This document shows positions 62,235-64,000 of a stretch of DNA of 64,000 nucleotides, in pieces. Under the pieces are notes generated by a model. That model had not been told where the DNA came from. It searched no databases and worked only from the letters and a program-made list of their open reading frames with translations. The stretch spans positions 124,001 through 188,000 of the forward strand of contig CAZPGZ010000001.1 in assembly GCA_964586075.1 (NCBI GenBank), given 5' to 3'. This DNA comes from JBAZLV01 sp964586075. Lineage in GTDB: Bacteria; Nitrospirota; UBA9217. The number at the start of each line of letters is the position of its first letter. Position 1 is the first letter of the stretch. The translations under genes and the position numbers were made by a program.

Positions 62235-62813
62235 CTATTTCAGCTTGTTTAAATAATCGGCAAGCCCCACGCGGTCATCGCGCTTATCGCGCATTTCATT
62301 GACGATTTTTTTTACCCATACATCACCGGTTCCTGCATTCAGAACAATCTTTCTCCCCTGCTTTCCGCCCGTGTCCTCTGCTACCAGTTTCAATTTGTAT
62401 TTATCGATGAGTATGTGCGCCATTTCGATATTTTGCTTCCCTATGGACTTTGTGGGATAGGCCACCTTGAGCACATCAGCGCCGCCGAAAATTTTCACAT
62501 CCAGCTCGTGCGGCGCGACGCCCAGAGATTGGATTGTATCGATCAGCGTTTCGGTGGAACCGGCCACATACTTGAGAGGGTTGTCTTCAGTCGCGGCATT
62601 GCACTTTACCGGGCAGTTGTCAACACAGCAGTGATGTGTTTTTTCCATGGGAAGCTGCGCGTGAGACAACGCGGCAAGACGGCGTCGTTTGCTGTATAAA
62701 ACAAAAGACAGGCACGAACCCAGAATCGTGGTTATGATAAGCGGTTTGTCGGTAATGTACGCTTCTCCGGGCATGAGCGTTACATCAGCCTTGTTTTCCA
62801 GGTCATGTCTCAT
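62235..62813 (-). CDS. CheD-like chemoreceptor glutamine deamidase with cysteine-rich insert
   Basis: 192 residues. CheD signatures: catalytic Cys34 in LGSCLSFVLY, His51 in SHAQLP, and KIFGGADVL near residue 107. Unusual is an insertion after SHAQLP with four cysteines (C62, C63, C67, C71; HHCCVDNCPVKC), which could bind a metal or sense redox. CheD deamidates receptor glutamines and supports chemosensory adaptation. It is 23 kb from the chemosensory cluster and has no cheC, cheB or cheR neighbour. Confidence 0.82.
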   Translation of the reverse strand: MRHDLENKADVTLMPGEAYITDKPLIITTILGSCLSFVLYSKRRRLAALSHAQLPMEKTHHCCVDNCPVKCNAATEDNPLKYVAGSTETLIDTIQSLGVAPHELDVKIFGGADVLKVAYPTKSIGKQNIEMAHILIDKYKLKLVAEDTGGKQGRKIVLNAGTGDVWVKKIVNEMRDKRDDRVGLADYLNKLK

Positions 62814-62833
62814 ACGCGTATCCCGCGAAGCGT

Positions 62834-63448
62834 TTATGCTTCGCCAAGCGGCGGCACAGGGAAGCTATCGCGAACAGAAACAATCGCTTTGCCGAGCCAC
62901 GCGATTGTCTGTCCAAGATGATTCATGTTGCGCATTGCTTCATCATCGCGAAGGACTTCTTCCTTGCCGAGCCCCACCCCCATGTTCCAGTAGATGGAGC
63001 CGGGCACGATCATGGAAGACATGAGGAACATGTGGTTGATGCTGTCGAACACATGCGTGGCACCGCCGCGCCGGACGGCCACGACCGCGGCGCCGATCTT
63101 TCCCTTGAGCAGGGCGCCATTGGCCAGCGACACCAATCCCGCCCGGTCAAGCAGGGCCTTCATTTCGGCAGTCACGTCTGTGAAATAGGTTGGTGAACCG
63201 AGAATGATCGCGTCGGCGTCATACATTTTTTCCAGGTATCCGTTCATGGAATCCTGCTGTATTACGCACCGCTTGTCCTTCTTTTCAAAACATTTGAAGC
63301 AGGCCATGCACCCGCGCACGGGCTGGCCGCCGATTTTCAGGTACTCCGTGCTCCAACCCGCAGCGTTCAGCGGCTCCAGCACTTTTTTGAGCAAAATTTC
63401 CGTGTTGCCGCCTGTTCTCGGGCTGCCGTTTATTGCGATAGCTTTCAT
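62834..63448 (-). CDS. Iron-sulfur flavoprotein / FMN reductase-like protein
   Basis: 204 residues with a flavodoxin-like fold: NGSPRTGGNTEILLKKVL for phosphate binding, and GSPTYFTDVTAEMKALLDR. The cysteine motif C47-x2-C50-x2-C53-x7-C61 matches the compact [4Fe-4S] site of archaeal and anaerobic iron-sulfur flavoproteins. Likely electron transfer in anaerobic oxidative-stress defence. AGGAGG before the ATG. Downstream is CheD, about 20 nt away. Confidence 0.9.
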   Translation of the reverse strand: MKAIAINGSPRTGGNTEILLKKVLEPLNAAGWSTEYLKIGGQPVRGCMACFKCFEKKDKRCVIQQDSMNGYLEKMYDADAIILGSPTYFTDVTAEMKALLDRAGLVSLANGALLKGKIGAAVVAVRRGGATHVFDSINHMFLMSSMIVPGSIYWNMGVGLGKEEVLRDDEAMRNMNHLGQTIAWLGKAIVSVRDSFPVPPLGEA

Positions 63449-63482
63449 TCAAGCCTCCTTTTGTCAGGGTGCATACTGACTT

Positions 63483-63507
63483 CGGGACCCGCCATTGCCG
63501 GGTCCCG
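63483..63507. repeat. GC-rich hairpin between the flavoprotein and tautomerase genes
   Basis: A perfect 9-bp stem (CGGGACCCG and complement) with a seven-base loop. No T-tract follows on either strand, so it is at best a weak or factor-dependent terminator or an mRNA stabiliser. Confidence 0.5.
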
Positions 63508-63541
63508 GCGGTCCCATGATGATCCGCTTGTTTGCTCCCGT

Positions 63542-63774
63542 CTATTGTAATGGATTATATCCGGGCTTCTTATAAAGCTTCTCCTGGTTATTCAGGATAT
63601 CCGGTTTATACACTTTTTCCACCCAGTCTTCCGGTTTGATTTCTTCAACAGCCACGGAAACGGATTTCTCTTCACACTTGGCTATTGCCACAACATCTTT
63701 CACGATTGTTTCGACAAGCTGAGTCTTCTGCTGCTCCGATCTTCCGGGATACAGCTTACAATAATGTGGGGCAT
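63542..63774 (-). pseudogene. 4-oxalocrotonate tautomerase-family gene with an N-terminal frameshift
   Basis: The expected start is ATG 63774, five bases after a perfect GGAGGT, and reads MPHIIV as in the family. After six codons the frame breaks: KLYPGRSEQQKTQLVETIV, then SVSVAVEEIKPEDW and KLYKKPGYNP continue in another frame. The span of 233 bases is one base short of a normal 77-residue gene, so a single-base deletion near 63755 explains it. Either a recent mutation or a sequencing error. The Pro1 nucleophile needed by the family is encoded at the start. Confidence 0.8.
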
Positions 63775-63797
63775 CGCTACCTCCTTTGTTTTTCTCT

Positions 63798-64000
63798 TTA
63801 AATGCCGAGCTTCCTGCGGGCCCAGTCCGCCATGCTTTTGATTTTTGGATCCCGGTCCTGACACGCCTGCCTGATATAGGGATGGTACCTGGAATCATTG
63901 CTGTTTGCCATTGCGCGTATCGCGTTGGACTTCCAGAGCCAGATGCTTTCTTTGCCGATGTACCAAAATCTTGGTTGAATTGTCTCAAGGTACCTTTGTT
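63798..64000 (-). CDS. C-terminal part of a QueG-like (epoxyqueuosine reductase) or HEAT-repeat protein, cut by window edge
   Basis: 66 residues and the stop are present in the frame ending GI-stop at 63798. The sequence WLWKSNAIRAMANSND, then YIRQACQDRDPKIKSMADWA, is the helical HEAT-like tail I associate with epoxyqueuosine reductases and related double-[4Fe-4S] proteins. The catalytic part lies outside, so the call is tentative. About 25 bases separate its stop from the tautomerase start. Confidence 0.5.
   Translation of the reverse strand, partial: QRYLETIQPRFWYIGKESIWLWKSNAIRAMANSNDSRYHPYIRQACQDRDPKIKSMADWARRKLGI

Noticed and set aside
1..64000. CRISPR array, tRNA or rRNA genes, transposase or prophage genes
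   Set aside because: No regularly spaced repeats, no tRNA cloverleaf or rRNA segment, and no intact transposase or integrase were seen by eye; only short repeats remain in 50.9-57.6 kb.

Overview
The window comes from the chromosome of a Gram-negative bacterium with a low-oxygen or anaerobic character. Signs are an ion-pumping membrane pyrophosphatase, an oxygen-sensitive class I fumarase, a ferredoxin-thioredoxin-reductase-like protein, a putative iron-sulfur flavoprotein, an F1 operon with paired b and b' subunits, many lipoproteins, and a type-IV-pili-like chemosensory cluster of the kind seen in Desulfobacterota and Nitrospirota. The phylum assignment is inference from gene content; no rRNA or tRNA gene was seen.

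Layout. 1-2.3 kb: hppA (cut by the window edge), rdgB and an OmpH/Skp chaperone. 2.6-6.3 kb: an apparent operon of two lipoproteins and a secreted HEXXH metalloprotease ending in a CFI-box tail. 6.7-12.9 kb: ATP synthase operon b'-b-delta-alpha-gamma-beta-epsilon, with a promoter candidate and a clear terminator. 13.4-18.5 kb: fumarase, uvrA and a small lipoprotein. 18.5-30 kb: nadB, a small ACT-like protein, a degenerate receiver-PilZ protein, an overlapping glutaredoxin/FTR pair, a TSUP transporter, guaA, a CBS protein and the valS-nadC-birA operon. 30-39.1 kb: an eight-gene chemosensory operon (DUF4388 response regulator, PilH-like receiver, CheW, MCP, CheA hybrid, two CheW-like proteins, a repeat-containing response regulator). 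39.2-50.9 kb: mnmA, HU, an Slp lipoprotein, an FtsH-type protease, Smr, GAF-HD-GYP, DksA-like, an SPL-like radical SAM protein, an orphan periplasmic binding protein, a lipoprotein alpha/beta hydrolase and a secreted protein.

50.9-59.7 kb is the accessory part. An AT-rich gene for a 608-residue protein with a HEPN-like RNase motif lies between perfect 14-bp inverted repeats, behind a perfect-consensus sigma70 promoter. Near it are a GNAT gene flanked by a 53-bp direct repeat, two lipoproteins, a hairpin-rich non-coding stretch, an orphan flagellin with a textbook sigma28 promoter, a NUDIX gene whose 3' end is duplicated beyond the flagellin, a frameshifted remnant and a caspase-like lipoprotein. 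59.9-64 kb holds ACP phosphodiesterase, a QorB-like reductase, a methyltransferase, an orphan CheD with a cysteine cluster, an iron-sulfur flavoprotein, a frameshifted tautomerase and the end of a QueG-like gene.

The best candidates for undescribed biology are the HEPN locus with its repeats and duplicated promoter, the flagellin island, and the glutaredoxin/FTR pair.
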